64,000 nt of DNA from Medicago truncatula (taxonomy: Eukaryota > Streptophyta > Magnoliopsida > Fabales > Fabaceae), in the NCBI RefSeq assembly GCF_003473485.1, contig NC_053044.1:54042091-54106090 (forward strand), written 5' to 3'. Every line of letters begins with the position of its first letter. The first letter of the stretch is position 1. The notes under the pieces are model-generated. The model was given only the letters and a program-made list of their open reading frames with translations, was not told where the DNA came from and made no database searches. Of this stretch, positions 1-12,069 are shown piece after piece. The translations under genes were made by a program, and so were the position numbers.

Positions 1-1733
1 TAATGTACTGGAAATAAGAAATTTGATTTAAAAAATACTATTAAAATATATTTATTTTTTTTCCTTCAAGTGAATATAGAATATAAATAGTATATAAAAA
101 TATTAATTACACTATTCATCTTAATCCTTGCATAAATAATTTGTATTAAAATTTAATTTGATTATATGTTGTTCCAATATTTAATCTTCTAATATATATA
201 AATGGTGTATATCATTTTTAGCAAGTTTAGTGCTAACTTTAAAATAACTTTCTTATGTAGTTTCACTTCTCAGGGAAGATATTTTTTGGAATGTAACAGG
301 TATATGAAATTCAGAATCTCGAACTGCACTTTATGTTTGTTTTCGGAATCATAGGCCGGAGATTTTGTTTGTTGCTGAACCAATTCATGGGCATGTTCAG
401 GATTTTTTTAGAGATTGGGTTGGGCTCCATAGGTCTTCGTTTTGTTTCTGTTTTTCTGTTTTATTTTGCGGGTTCTGATTTGGTTGCCCCGGTTGTACAA
501 TTTTCTCTTTTTTAATAAAATTTTATGATCATGGTGGCAGAGGATGGAGCTGGTCTTGGAGTGAAAACTTAGTTGGGATGTTTTGACGCCTCCTAATGTC
601 TTCCATTGGTTTTTATTAAGCAAAAATAAAATAACTTATTAAAATAAAAATGTTGTATTTAAGAAGCATATGAAATATGTTTTGAGCACAAATAAAACTT
701 TCTTATGAACATGGTGTGCTAGAGTTAAACGGATAAATTATGCACCACAATATCCTCCTCAGTTGACTCCAGAGAAGAAAAAAAAGGCACAATAAGATAA
801 CATAATTTTTTAAGAATTCTTCTTCTACAATACTCTTACATACCCTCTCAAATTGAAATTTCATATACTCATGTACTAAAGAGTTGTTCATAAGACATAT
901 TTATAATCAATTTATGCGGTAGTCATTAGTTTGTGTGAACTTGAAAGGCTAAGAATACATTTAAAAGGTTGAACTCAAAATAAACCCACAATAAAACATT
1001 AAAGAGGGTGCATCCTTTCACCTTTCTTTACATTAAAAGTTGGGCACATTTAAGTCTAGAAGAAGAATGCACATCTAATATTTAAACCTTATATAATTAA
1101 CACATTAAACTAATTTATATTGTACACAATGATTTCAATTTATTTTGGTTGAATCTATTTTCTTATTGAATTGTCTTAACCTTTATTTGCAAACAAGTAA
1201 TAGACATGTATGATGTTGACGGAAATATGCATATATACAAATGTCGTAATCAAATTGTTCCTAAGATTCTTATAAGAAAACAATAATTCTTCATAATTAC
1301 TTGAATTCCAACTATATGCATTGTTTTTGTTAAAGAGTGGGTTCACCAAGGTTATTATCAACTGTAATGTGGCCTATGTTATTTGTTTTTTCTCCTAGTT
1401 ATGTATCATACTTGCTATATTTCATTTTACTTCACGTTATCATAAGTGTTTTGATGTAAATGTCATGAACAAAGATGATGCAACGAGTTTGGAGAAGCGT
1501 CACCGGTATCTTCTTTCACTGCAAGATCTTGATTAGTAAATAGTAACCACCCTTTTAAGATGTTTATGATACATTGCTTTTAAAAATGTATTTAAAACTC
1601 ACATACATGTCTCAATTTTTTATTAGAAACTAAAACACAACATAAAATCATAGTTTTCTCTAAAATGGTTGTACTCATAAAAAATAGCAAGTCTGGTAAA
1701 CAAAATAAAAGTAAGGTTCATTTCAAATATGGT
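1..1733. other. AT-rich intergenic DNA, no gene seen
   Basis: No open frame here is long or family-like, and no splice-linked exons were found. A stretch near 330-620 is slightly less AT-rich and has short frames on both strands, but nothing recognisable. Confidence 0.5.
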
Positions 1734-1743
1734 GGAAAGTAAC

Positions 1744-2532
1744 GGGTTGCATTTGTGTAACATAATGGATTTCAATGTTATATAACATCAACCAATAAGG
1801 GTGTGTCATGCGGCACACCTTTTAAAAAAAAAAAAAAAAAAGACAAAATGAAACTCCCAACACGTGAGAAGGAAAAAACACTCAAAGCTTCACAAATTCT
1901 TCCTTGATCCCCTTCAAACCAAAACCCACCCACCGCCGCCGCCTCCGCCGCCGTCGAGGATATAAAACTTAACTCGGTGAGTTTAATATTCCAAAATCAA
2001 AGGTCACAAGAAAATGAACTTGCCAACAAGATAGATATATGGAAGGGAATAAATACATACCAACACGAAAGTCCCATGAATCGGCTTCACCTTCAACATT
2101 CAAACCTTCTGTATGTATGTTTGTTGAATTAGAAAGAGAGAGAGAGAGAGAGATAGGGTTTGTTGTGCGCAAAATCGACGGCGGCGGAGGCGGTATAATT
2201 TGGTGAAGTACTAATGTATGAAATAATGGAATTTATGTGTTTGCGGTATAATTTTACTTTTGATTTGAAGAGGAAGGAAGAAGAAGAACAGGGTGTGGCA
2301 GATCGACGGCGGTAGCGGCCGGCGGTGGGTGGGTTTTGGTTTGAAGGGGATCAAGGAAGAAGAAGAAGAAGAAAGTGTGAAGCTTCTGAGTTTTTTTCCT
2401 TCTCACGTGTTGGGAGTTTCATTTTGTCTTTTTTTTTTTTTTAAAGAAAAAGGTGTGCCACATGGCACACCCTTATCATAAGGGTTGATGTTATATAACA
2501 TTGAAACCCGCTATGTTACACAAGTGCAACCC
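1744..2532. mobile_element. Non-autonomous Mutator-like (MULE) element with long terminal inverted repeats
   Basis: The two ends are long inverted copies of each other: about 1744-1965 pairs with about 2295-2532, both starting GGGTTGCA from the outside. Each arm contains the same GC-rich CCGCCGCC-type block. The element is flanked by a 10-bp near-perfect direct repeat, GGAAAGTAAC at 1734-1743 and GAAAAGTAAC at 2533-2542. A 9-10-bp target duplication with long inverted repeats is the hallmark of MULEs. The 330-bp core holds a (GA)n tract near 2135-2153 and no transposase. The GC-rich arms could be captured gene sequence (Pack-MULE), which is only a guess. Confidence 0.85.
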
Positions 2533-2960
2533 GAAAAGTAACATAGAAAGAAAATAAACAACCTTTTGAACGGCTAATTTTCTCGAATGTGGGGATCACC
2601 TTTAGCAACCACAATTAACAAAGGAAGGAGAAGATGGATACATGCAGAAAATGGTAAAAAAATAAAAAAATAAATCATAATTATTATTATTTTGACATGA
2701 TAAAAAATCTTATAATATTAAGGGAAATAGAAGAAAACAAACTATAAACAAAACTCTCAAATTTCTTTTTCCTTCTCTCTCGGTCCCCAGTCGCTTCCTC
2801 GAAGTGGCTTGTCAACCACACTTTCGCTCCCTCAAAACAATGCTCCTCACCAACCTTAACGGCTTTGGGTTGGGGAAAGACTGCAATGAGTAGTTCGCTC
2901 TATAGAACACTCATGTCGATAAAATGACTTGAATTCTCTTTACGATGAAAAATAGGAAAA

Positions 2961-2994
2961 TATATAATATAATATAATATAATATAATATATAA
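2961..2994. repeat. TATAA pentanucleotide microsatellite
   Basis: Five to six consecutive copies of a TATAA/ATAAT unit in an AT-rich spacer. Confidence 0.85.
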
Positions 2995-4291
2995 GATAAT
3001 TAAATTAATTTTATCAGGGTAATGCCCCTGGAATAGGTTTTTGGGTCACAATAAATCTAGGGTCCTGATCGAGCAACTAGCAGTCTTATCTATCCTCCCC
3101 AACTACCTCATATTCCATCGTTAAACCTGGGCTAAATTGGAAGAACAAAATGAAGTAAAAAAATACTGAAGAAAAACTCAAGAAAATCAATGAAAAATCA
3201 TTGAGAAAAACGTGATGTAGATTCGTTAGGAGAAAAAAGTAGGTGCAGATTCCTAACATCAAAATAAATATAAAAAAATCAGTGACATGGATCATATTGT
3301 AAATTAGAGAATGGGAGAAACAACAATTTTTTTCGTCTTTCAAAGTAAACACATGCATATCATATACACAAAAGAGAGAAGATGATCAAGAATAGAGGAA
3401 CCTAAAAATATGCAATAGGGTTCTTTCACATCAACTAAGTCGGTATAACAGCATAACTATGAAAGCAATAGTGGTATACAACTTGACTTCTTTCTCCCAC
3501 ACATGCTAGCTTCATTGCTTTCATGCCTTGTGGCGGCTTAGAGCATCCTCAATTCTAATAGTAATATTTTATGGCACTTCATTGGGGGTTCTAACGCCCT
3601 TCCTTTTGATTGATGCACAATTGAGTAGGCCGGTCACGAAGACTACAAGTTTGGGATCAGAAACGATAAAAATAGATCTTCCTACTCAAACAAGAAGTCC
3701 TAGGGGGTTGCCCCTTGCACCTATGGGATAAAACTCATGAGAGGCTGTGTGTGGACAAGTCTGAGCAACCTCGATTGATTGAGCTATAAGGCTTTTCTTG
3801 TATGAACAAACAAACATTGTACAACCAACTTACGTGGAAAAGATTCGATATTTGCCGATTTCTCCGTCAAAGTGAGTGCCTATGGTACAAGTTCATATTT
3901 GGTTACTAGAAGCTCATGTAAATGCACCTACGACAAGATCCATCATTTTTGCACGATTTACAACGGCTTCAATCCGATTTTACTCAGGTATTGCATAACC
4001 GCCATCGGATAAAAGTTTAATTTTTTATCCACGACAAGAAATGGTTCCGCATAATGCGGAACCTGATGTTGCTGATATGATACAAGAGTGAGAACCAGAG
4101 AATATGGTCGTCAACGGTGAAAACCTCCACCCCTCGTCTCTTATTGGATAGGGATGCACGCAACCCGAATCAACATATAATAAGCCTTGATCTCTAACAC
4201 ATCGACTCCTTTCTCTTGGTGGCTGACTGATTTAAGAGGTGATTGGATGAAACTATAATTAAATGTAGAAACCGAGTTCAAGGAAAACAAC

Positions 4292-4337
4292 AATTATCAA
4301 TGAACCCATTCAAAAAAAAAAAAATTATCAATGAACC
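4292..4337 (+). mobile_element. Tail-only retro-insertion
   Basis: A 15-bp direct repeat, AATTATCAATGAACC (4292-4306 and 4323-4337), flanks only CATTC plus 11 A. The exact flanking repeat and the poly(A) fit target-primed reverse transcription that stopped almost at once. Confidence 0.7.
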
Positions 4338-4369
4338 AGGTAGTGATATATGTTCATGTATTGTGAATT

Positions 4370-4441
4370 GGAATAAGAATGAATCATTGGAGATCAACAT
4401 CATAAGGAATAAGAATGATTCATTGGAGAGCAGCATCATAA
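4370..4441. repeat. Tandem duplication, 36-bp unit, two copies
   Basis: Two adjacent units beginning GGAATAAGAATGA (4370-4405 and 4406-4441) differ at a few positions only. Confidence 0.8.
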
Positions 4442-4551
4442 TCATCAATGAATGATTCTACCAAAGACGTTAATTATCAACGAACGAGACTAAGAGTGTG
4501 TTAAAAAAAGCACATGAATATTATTAATAGAAAAACGCATGAGAATTAATT

Positions 4552-4560
4552 AATAAATGT

Positions 4561-4591
<31 letters not shown>

Positions 4592-4612
4592 TGAGAGAGA
4601 ATAAATGTGTTC
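4552..4612 (-). mobile_element. Tail-only retro-insertion, poly(T) orientation
   Basis: The 13-bp repeat AATAAATGTGTTC (4552-4564, 4600-4612) flanks 28 T followed by GAGAGAG. Read on the minus strand the insert is CTCTCTC then poly(A). Confidence 0.75.
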
Positions 4613-4675
4613 CTAAAAGACAAAATTGGAATGACCCGACAAAAAATAGGACAAATTAAAATGACATGACAAAAG

Positions 4676-4709
4676 TTGTGTAATTTTTTTTTTTTGGGTG
4701 ATTGTGTAA
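4676..4709 (-). mobile_element. Possible tail-only retro-insertion
   Basis: TTGTGTAA (4676-4683 and 4702-4709) flanks 12 T plus GGGTGA. Read on the minus strand, TCACCC then poly(A) resembles the end of the tRNA-like element at 5036. The repeat is only 8 bp. Confidence 0.5.
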
Positions 4710-5035
4710 GTATTAAGTAATATATTAATTAAATGATATAACTAATATCATATGAAAAATTAAAATTAATAATTATTTAAAAATAAAGTGAACTACACTA
4801 ATGTTATGCAATTAATTAGACGTGCCTACAAAATAATTATCGTATTTTAATTTTAACTTTAATAAAACCCAACATAAAGGCATAATACTTACGCGGTCAC
4901 GGCCATAGATTGATGAGAAATGATATTTGAACATTTTTTTTTGCAACAATTATTTCGACAATTCTATGTATATAGTGGTATTTTCGCAGAAGTGAATTTT
5001 TTTTTTCTTTCTAAAACACCATGTTAATTACTCAA

Positions 5036-5110
5036 TTTTTTTTGGGTGGTGGTCCAACCTTGCATATATTATGCATTGTCTATACCAACTGAGCTAAGCT
5101 CATCAATTTA
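5036..5110 (-). mobile_element. Short tRNA-like poly(A) element (SINE-like)
   Basis: On the minus strand this reads GAGCTTAGCTCAGTTGG (a pol III A-box-like block), then a 30-bp spacer, a decayed B-box region and a CCACCACCC-poly(A) tail. Elements of this shape are very common in Medicago DNA. A 5'-truncated relative lies at 16713-16765. Confidence 0.6.
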
Positions 5111-5262
5111 TCATAAAGGTAAGGGTGTGTATTTTTAAGTTGTCACAAAATTGACGTCAATTTATCACAACTCTAAATTTATATAGTTTAAACACATTTA
5201 CAAATGGAAAAATGTAGAAATAAAAGAATCAAAATTTTGATATTATTATTATTGAACATATT

Positions 5263-5305
5263 AATTAATATATACTGATTTTTTTAATAAGAATTAATAT
5301 ATACT
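5263..5305 (-). mobile_element. Tail-only retro-insertion
   Basis: AATTAATATATACT (5263-5276, 5292-5305) flanks a 15-nt insert, read on the minus strand as CTTATTAAAAAAATC. The repeat itself is AT-rich, which lowers its weight. Confidence 0.5.
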
Positions 5306-6332
5306 TATGTGAGTGCGTTAATCTACTTGAGTTGATATGATAGTAATTACCTGAAAATACTGAAAGCACACTCCTCTTTATAATGTCAGATCAATTATCC
5401 GCAATATTAATTTGGGTGAACTAATTTAGTTTATTTAAAAAACTTTTGCGAGTGTGTTCAAGTGAGTTGATTTGTAATTACGACCTAAAAAAATTGGGCA
5501 ATGCCAACATCAAGAGGGCTAACAAAGGATATCCATGTGAACATCCCACAATCCACCGTCTTGTCTTGATAGAGTACAATGTAGATTATCAATATTATTC
5601 AACTCAACTACTTTTTTGGTCCTTGCCGATGCATTTTCAAACCTTCCTCGACGGCAGTGATGGGCTATTACCACCTACCTACCTACCCAACCCAACCACG
5701 TCTCTCATTATTACCGATAACAAAAAACTCACCATATTTTAAAAGTCAAATAATTATTTTATAATATTAGAATTAGAAAGAATATTTTCACATCTAGCTT
5801 TTTGACTCGGAATATTTCACAAGTTTGAAAAATATTTCTAGAGTACGTTAGTTATTTTTGGTGAGTACAAGTTGTTGAATATTGAATATTGACGGTGAAC
5901 AAAACTATCTTTCATCATCAATATCATCACCAACAAGTTAACTAGTAGATTTTGATGGACCTCGCTTGCCACATGTTTAGATCTCACTTTATTTTTTTAG
6001 ATTATTCTATATTATACTTTATGATTTTGATTTTATTATCAGATTAGATTAGATACTCTCTCCCACAGCCACGACACTCTTTTTACAAAATTGAATCAAC
6101 CAACATCCACCACCTTTATGTTATGATTCAATTAATAAATAATTGTCACACATCTTTTTCATCGAAATTTTTGTCACACTAAAACTTAAAAAATATTGAT
6201 CATATAAATTCATTCAAAACATCTAAAAAGAAGAAAAAAAAAAAAAAAAAAGTGAAAATCTTGATACCAAACCCTTTGGTTTTTGAGCAGTGTAATGGTG
6301 TAATAAATATCAGAATAACAGTTAACTTGTTT

Positions 6333-6356
6333 TCTTCTTCTTCTTCTTCTTCTTCT
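6333..6356 (+). repeat. (CTT)n tract in the 5' leader
   Basis: Seven to eight CTT units lie about 30 bp upstream of the ATG at 6389. CT-rich leaders are common in plant genes, so this is the likely 5' UTR. Confidence 0.7.
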
Positions 6357-6388
6357 GTTTTCCGAACGAAGCTTTGTTGGCGGTTTTG

Positions 6389-9300
6389 ATGGCGCCTCCG
6401 AAGCTTTTCGTCTTCGCTATTTCCGTTGCCCTAATTTTCTCCTTCGTTACTTCCGAAGCCGATGTTTCTATTGAAGATTCTGATTCCTCTGCTCTTAAGA
6501 TCCAATTAGATCAACTCAATTCTAAGATCCAATCTCTCGGTATCAATCCAAAATCTCAATTATCATAATTTTTCTTTCATTTCGATTCATCCATTTTCAA
6601 TTTTTGTAGTTAATTACACTGTGTAGTCGATTGAACCAAGTTTTTTTTTTTTTTTTTATGAACTTCTTTTTCCTAAATCGATGTTACTGTGGTGTTAGCG
6701 TTTTCAATTAGTTGAAATTACTGAGGAAATTTTTGTGGCTATTAATTTACAAATTTAGGAACTTTTATATTTGTGAATCGTGATTTTTGTGGCTAATACA
6801 TGTTATTGTACTTAATTTTGTTTTGAAGAGTCTCAAATCAGTGAGAAAACACAAGAATTGAAGAAAAAGGATCAAGTAATTGCAGAAAAAGAAAAACTTT
6901 TCCAAGATAAGTTGAGTAGCATTCAATCCTTGCAGAATGAGGTTGCTTCTCTTCAGGTGAGATCACTTTTCACTAGACCCTCTTTAGGGATTTTTCATTC
7001 ATTTGGAATTGTAAACCTGTATTTATCAATGAGATCATATACTCACCACTTGTTATTTGCTTAAACCCTTCAAAATTATTATTTTTTCCTCAGAAAAAAG
7101 GGTCATTGGATGCTGAGGAGCAGGTTGGAAAGGCTTATGCACGTGCCGGTGAACTACAGAAGCAGGTCATGTATGAAGGAGATAATTGATATATTATGCA
7201 ATGATTGTTATTCTTTGTGCATAGTCTGAAATTCTTAATGCAGGTTGACAAGCTTAAAAGCGAACTCGAAGCACAAAACAGTGAGAAAGTGAACTGGGAA
7301 TCTCGGGTAGCCAAGTTAGAGAAAAAGATTCATGATTTGAACTCAAAACTAGAGGATGTAAGTTGTACACTTGGCTAGATTGTTTAATTTTGTTTAGAAG
7401 TAAATCTGAGTTTTATGACTAGTTCCTATTCTTGTTTGTGTGTGTGTGTATTATTGCAAAAGAAGTTTTTGCAGTCATGGAACTTAATTTACTCTTTTGA
7501 AAAATACTTATACTTAGTTTATTTATATTTTACTTTTTATTTCTTGTCTTTTTGCAAAATGAGATGCTTATTAAGTAAACAAACACATTCTGATTGTGAT
7601 CAGCATGCTCAGAAGTTACCTCTGCTAACTTCTTTTATCTGTATAATTCAGTCCACCTTTACTACACTCCCACAACTACCACTTCCTAAGGTTATTCACA
7701 TTGCCTATTTTGGGTCATTGCTGTTGTTCTCAAAATCATCGTCACTAGCCAATTGTGCAGTTGTCATGATTCATGGCCGCTATGGGCCTAACTACTTAAT
7801 GAAAAAAAAATTAAGATATTATTCTTTATATTTCTAAAATATTCATCTATAACCATCTAATGATGTCAGTTTGTTATCAAAACATAATCTTTTTGATGAT
7901 GATTTGACTTGAGCAGTGTATTCTCCACAGGTTCAAAAGATAAATGAGGAACAAAAGAAACAAATCCGCAAAACTGAACGTGCACTTAAAGTTGCCGAGG
8001 TATGTGAGACTGTGAGTGCATACATTTTCTTGCCAATGTTGTGTAGGATGGTGGTGATTTTGATGAAAGTTTTTGTTTTTCTATTGATATTCTTATTTAG
8101 GAAGAAATGTTAAAGGCAAAGCTAGAGGCAACTACCAAAGCAAAAGAGCTGAGCGAGGTAATAGTTTATTAGTTGAGCCCCTAAACCATGTAATCTTTTT
8201 AAATGTTGTTAGCCACCAGAAAACCTTAAAAGTAATCCATGATTATTAGCAACATGTGACTTCAATCTAAAACTGAAAAGAAATGTTTAATTCATGCCAT
8301 TTTCTTGTATATAGATGAATGAAGGAAAGCTCGCACAAATATAAATAGCTCTCCTAGTAAAAAAAATCCTTATATTATGTGATATTGGTAATTGGTTCTA
8401 TTCCTGATAGTTTACTATAAAAATAAACTATCAGACAAGGTATATTGTGGATTTTAAATTTTATTAATTGATGCTTACTGGTGTTAATGATCAGACTCAT
8501 GGTGCTTGGCTTCCTCCTTGGCTGGCTGTACATTATATTCGTAGTAAGGTGAGTTTATGTTGTATGCTCTGTGACGTTGGTTAGAACAGCCTTATTCACA
8601 TTATCTAATAATTTTCTTTTCTTTTTTGTTAGTCCGTGGCTGAGAGTCATTGGAATGAACATGGGAAGCCTCTGTTGGAAGTGATATCTCAAAAGGTACT
8701 ATATGATATTTATTTTGGCTATCAGTCTTATGTTTTCTTCTGCTACTTCAATAAATTATAGATCCAGGTTTAATTCTTCTTCTTCAGCACACACAAGTCC
8801 TATTGATTTCTGTATTTTAACGCTTTTCCTATGCATTCTAGGCCCTAGAGAAAAAGGCACAAGCTGGAAAATGGGCTGAACCTCACGTGGAAACAATTAA
8901 AACCGTAAGTCTATCATTTATATCTTTCATACTTTTGATCTTTAGGTTACTGCAATTACTGTGCCCTGTGGTTAGATGTTGGATTTGCTTCATCCACAAT
9001 TTGTTTGTTTTACCCGTGGTCCTGATAGCTTGTTGACCATTTAGGAGTTTCAACATTGGCAGAAAGCTCCTAGTGTGTTAAATACTTGGGCAAATTAAGT
9101 TATTATTTCTCACTCTTCCCTGTTTTCAACTGAAGAAATGGGTTCCAGCCGTGAAAGAACAGTGGTCTGTGGTGAAAACAAAGGCCGAACCTCATGTGCA
9201 GGCACTGACTTCAAAGACTGTTGAGGTTTACAAGTCCTCAAAGGATGCACTTGCTCCCCACTTGAACAAGGCAAAAGAATGTGTAGATCCTTATTATCAG

Positions 9301-10669
9301 GTATAAGTTTTTTCATTGAACTGTATGGTTTGTTTGTTTATGTTTTTCTTGAGGTATTCTCAACTGGTTGACAGGAAGCTCGAAAGTTTAGCAAGCCATA
9401 CATTGATCAGGTCGCTACTGCGGCTAAGCCTCATGTTGAGAATGTACAAGTGGTTCTGAAGCCCTACACAAAGAAGGTTGTTCTCGCTTATGGGAATTTC
9501 TTGGAATCAGCCACTGCATATCATCGCCAGGTTCAGACTTTACTTTCCTACTATTTATATATTTATGCTAATCCTCTTGTATTATTTTTTTGAATGGCAA
9601 ATGTTAGTAATTAGTTGTTAGATTAGTTTTTTTTCTCCTTCATTCGGGTTTCAACCCAGGACCTCCAACTCCTTATCCCTTAGCTCAAACCAGCTGTGCC
9701 CAACCCCTCCTGATCCTCTTGTATTTTTGTTGTTGCTGCTGCTGCTGCTGTTGTTAGCAAGGCCGGCAATGTGTGATTTTATTTAATGCTGTATATCTCC
9801 TGCTCCATACTGTATATGCACACCAGATAATTGAAAATAGAATCTTCAGTTGGCTGTCTCTGTCTTTTGAAAGTTACAGCTGCTTTATTCCCACAATCTG
9901 AAATCTAGTCAAAGGCAACTTGATATTATGACATCACCATACTAATGTTTCCTCATCGTAGGGAGCTGTGTGTCTTCTTTTCATGATATGCTTTTTGGAG
10001 ATTGCAACATGATATAGACATGGCAGTTACCCTTTCTGCTTATCATTTTGTGACGGGAATGTGAAACTACAATTTTGATTTTATTTCCCTCACTGCTTAT
10101 TCTTTGAAATTCTTATTAGTTCCAGATCTTGAACGGTTTGTTTTTTAATAGTTCACTATATAATAGTTTTCTTAGCTCCTTTTTGAGTGTTGAATTGTCT
10201 TTCGTTATTCAAGGTCCAAGCTACTGTTCAAGAGACGTTGAAAAAGCACGAGCTTACTAGACCTCTTGCTACCAAAGAATTGGAATGGTTTGCGGTATGT
10301 ATCGGAGTATTTTCTATATCCTAAATATTATTACTAAAATATAAATATGGTTAGGTGGTTTGACAAACATATCAAATTGAAACTATGCAGGCCTCTGCCC
10401 TTCTGGCCTTGCCTATTATCTTAATAGCTAGAGTTTTTTCTGCCATTTTCTGGTTAGTCTTAGATGTTTGTTTTTTCTTTTTAAACCCATACTGATTTGT
10501 TTTATTTTCCTTTCCATATATGCACTTCCTCGTATTTGTATTGAAAAAAAGAGCACATAGTTACAAATGTTTTATCATCTGCAGTAGCAAAAAGGCAAGT
10601 AAACCCGCTCGAAGTGGAAACACCCACCATGCTCGTCGTAAAGCTAAGCGAGGTCATCCAGACAAGTAG
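6389..10669 (+). CDS. ER-type coiled-coil membrane protein, At4g31340/At2g24420-like, 14 exons
   Basis: Exons join in frame into a 439-residue protein: 6389-6539, 6829-6956, 7094-7165, 7244-7357, 7931-7999, 8101-8157, 8495-8548, 8633-8695, 8842-8904, 9136-9300, 9375-9530, 10214-10294, 10391-10452 and 10585-10669. All junctions are GT-AG. The start is the ATG at 6389, after a (CTT)n leader. Residues 1-25 form a signal peptide. A heptad-rich coiled coil of about 160 residues follows, then a conserved Trp/Pro block ([10 protein letters not shown]) and two KAEPHV-like repeats. Near the C terminus is one membrane helix ([14 protein letters not shown]) followed by a basic tail. I match it to the Arabidopsis family loosely called 'myosin heavy chain-related' or 'DNA repair ATPase-related'. 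Those names reflect coiled-coil similarity and not activity. A signal peptide plus a C-terminal anchor suggests the endomembrane system. The biochemical role is unknown. Confidence 0.88.
9594..9720. repeat. Dispersed repeat in intron 11, copy 1
   Basis: It shares the start GGCAAATGTTAGTAATTA with a second copy at 16452-16545. Both contain a B-box-like block (TTTCAACCC here, ATCGAACCC there) followed by a decayed tRNA-like segment. This suggests an old SINE-type family, but no target duplication was found. Confidence 0.5.
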
Positions 10670-10789
10670 ATAGCATGAAGTTGGCTGCTGGTTTATTTTT
10701 TTCGGAGAGAAGTTTAGGTATGTTGTTCTGTTATTGTAGCATACATGATCCCTAGCATGCTTTGATATTTTTTTTACCATAAGCTATGT

Positions 10790-11420
10790 TATTGACATGC
10801 GTGTCTGGTATGGGTTGCTTTGTAAATAATACAATTAACTCATTTGTCACCTTGAATTTTTGATTTAGCAAGTTAAATAGTATTTACATCATTCATCATA
10901 TATCATGTAGATCTAATTTTTTATTTGGGGAAAACTGTTTTGGGTGTTCAATTCAACACCTTTGGATGCCTTGTGTGATCTTAAATGTGCATATCCGACT
11001 TTTACGAAACATGTCCCAAAGTAAAACAGAGAGTAATGCATAAGCTTATGTTACACACATGCTTGGCATGTATGTCTGGTATGGGTTGCTTTGTAAATAA
11101 CACAATAAACTCATTTGTCAACATTAATTTTTTATTCAGCGATTTAGATAGTATCTACATCATTATGCATCATGCACACCCTTGGATGCCTTGTGTGATC
11201 TTAAATATGCATATTTGACCGGTGCATTGGCATTGTCTGAGTGAGCATCTTATTGGCAGAGGGAAGGGTAGCTAAAGTGGAGGAAATTCAGGAATCGTTA
11301 ACTGTCTCAGCAGTGGGACTTGGCGTGATCTTAAAAACTTGTGAAAATCAGGAATCACCAACTGTCTCCACAGTGGGACTCAGGATGCCTTGTGTGATCT
11401 TAAATGTTCATATCCGACTA
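10790..11420. repeat. 3' flank built of repeated modules
   Basis: Module A (GTCTGGTATGGGTTGCTTTG onward, about 110 bp) occurs at about 10800 and 11072. Module B (GGATGCCTTGTGTGATCTTA) occurs at about 10964, 11183 and 11383. Module C (CAGTGGGACT, preceded by AACTGTCTC) occurs at about 11298 and 11358. The copies have diverged, so the duplications are not recent. They lie just after the stop codon of the coiled-coil gene and may be in its 3' UTR. Confidence 0.75.
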
Positions 11421-11716
11421 GATGCTTTGAATTTTTTTCCTTTTCAAAAACATAGATTTCAGAGGACACACCGTATACTTCTCCATTTGATTAGAAGAGT
11501 ATATTTAGGTCCAAAACGTTTGAGAAAATATAATGTTTTAATTTTTCTTTCCTTTTAACTATAAAAGCACCATTTATTCTTCTCTGTTTAAATAGGTTTA
11601 TGAAAATCCTTGAAAAAGGAAACAAAATTAAAATACAATATTTTGTCAAACCGAGCAGTCTCTTAGTTGATTGCTGACTTTGAAATGTGAGAACTGAGAG
11701 TATTGGAGTTTGGACA

Positions 11717-12069
11717 TTGAATTTTGGCTTCTGACATTGATTATCATACAGAAATATGAAGGAATGAAACTATGAATTAACTTCGACAATGTAGCATTTC
11801 ATTAATAAGTTTATAGTTTTTAGCTTTCTATGTTTATGTTTTTGTTTTTCACAAATCATAGTTCAATATAGCACTGAAAAACACTTTCTGTATCTTGAAT
11901 TTTGGCTTCTGACATTGATTATCATACAGAAATATGAAGGAATGAAACTATGAATTAACTTCGACAATGTAGCATTTCATTAATAAGTTTATAGTTTTTA
12001 GCTTTCTATGTTTATGTTTTTCACAAATCATAGTTCAATATAGCACTGAAAAACACTTTCTGTATCTTG
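11717..12069. repeat. Tandem duplication, about 178-bp unit, two copies
   Basis: Two nearly identical units begin TTGAATTTTGGCTTCTGAC at 11717 and 11895. The second lacks 6 bp within a T-rich run. The near identity shows a recent event. Confidence 0.9.

Larger units (their letters stand above)
2995..6370. other. Intergenic spacer with small repeats; unassigned ORF at 3528-3731
   Basis: Between about 3490 and 4230 base composition is more balanced than its surroundings. It holds a 67-codon plus-strand frame (3528-3731) with a hydrophobic start and a basic tail that I do not recognise. This stretch could be an old transposon or organelle-DNA insertion; nothing proves either. The rest is AT-rich DNA with the small insertions listed separately and no supported gene. 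Confidence 0.4.

Noticed and set aside
5036-5110. Possible tRNA gene
   Set aside because: A- and B-box-like blocks are present, but no cloverleaf or acceptor stem can be drawn and a poly(A) follows; it fits a SINE-like element better.
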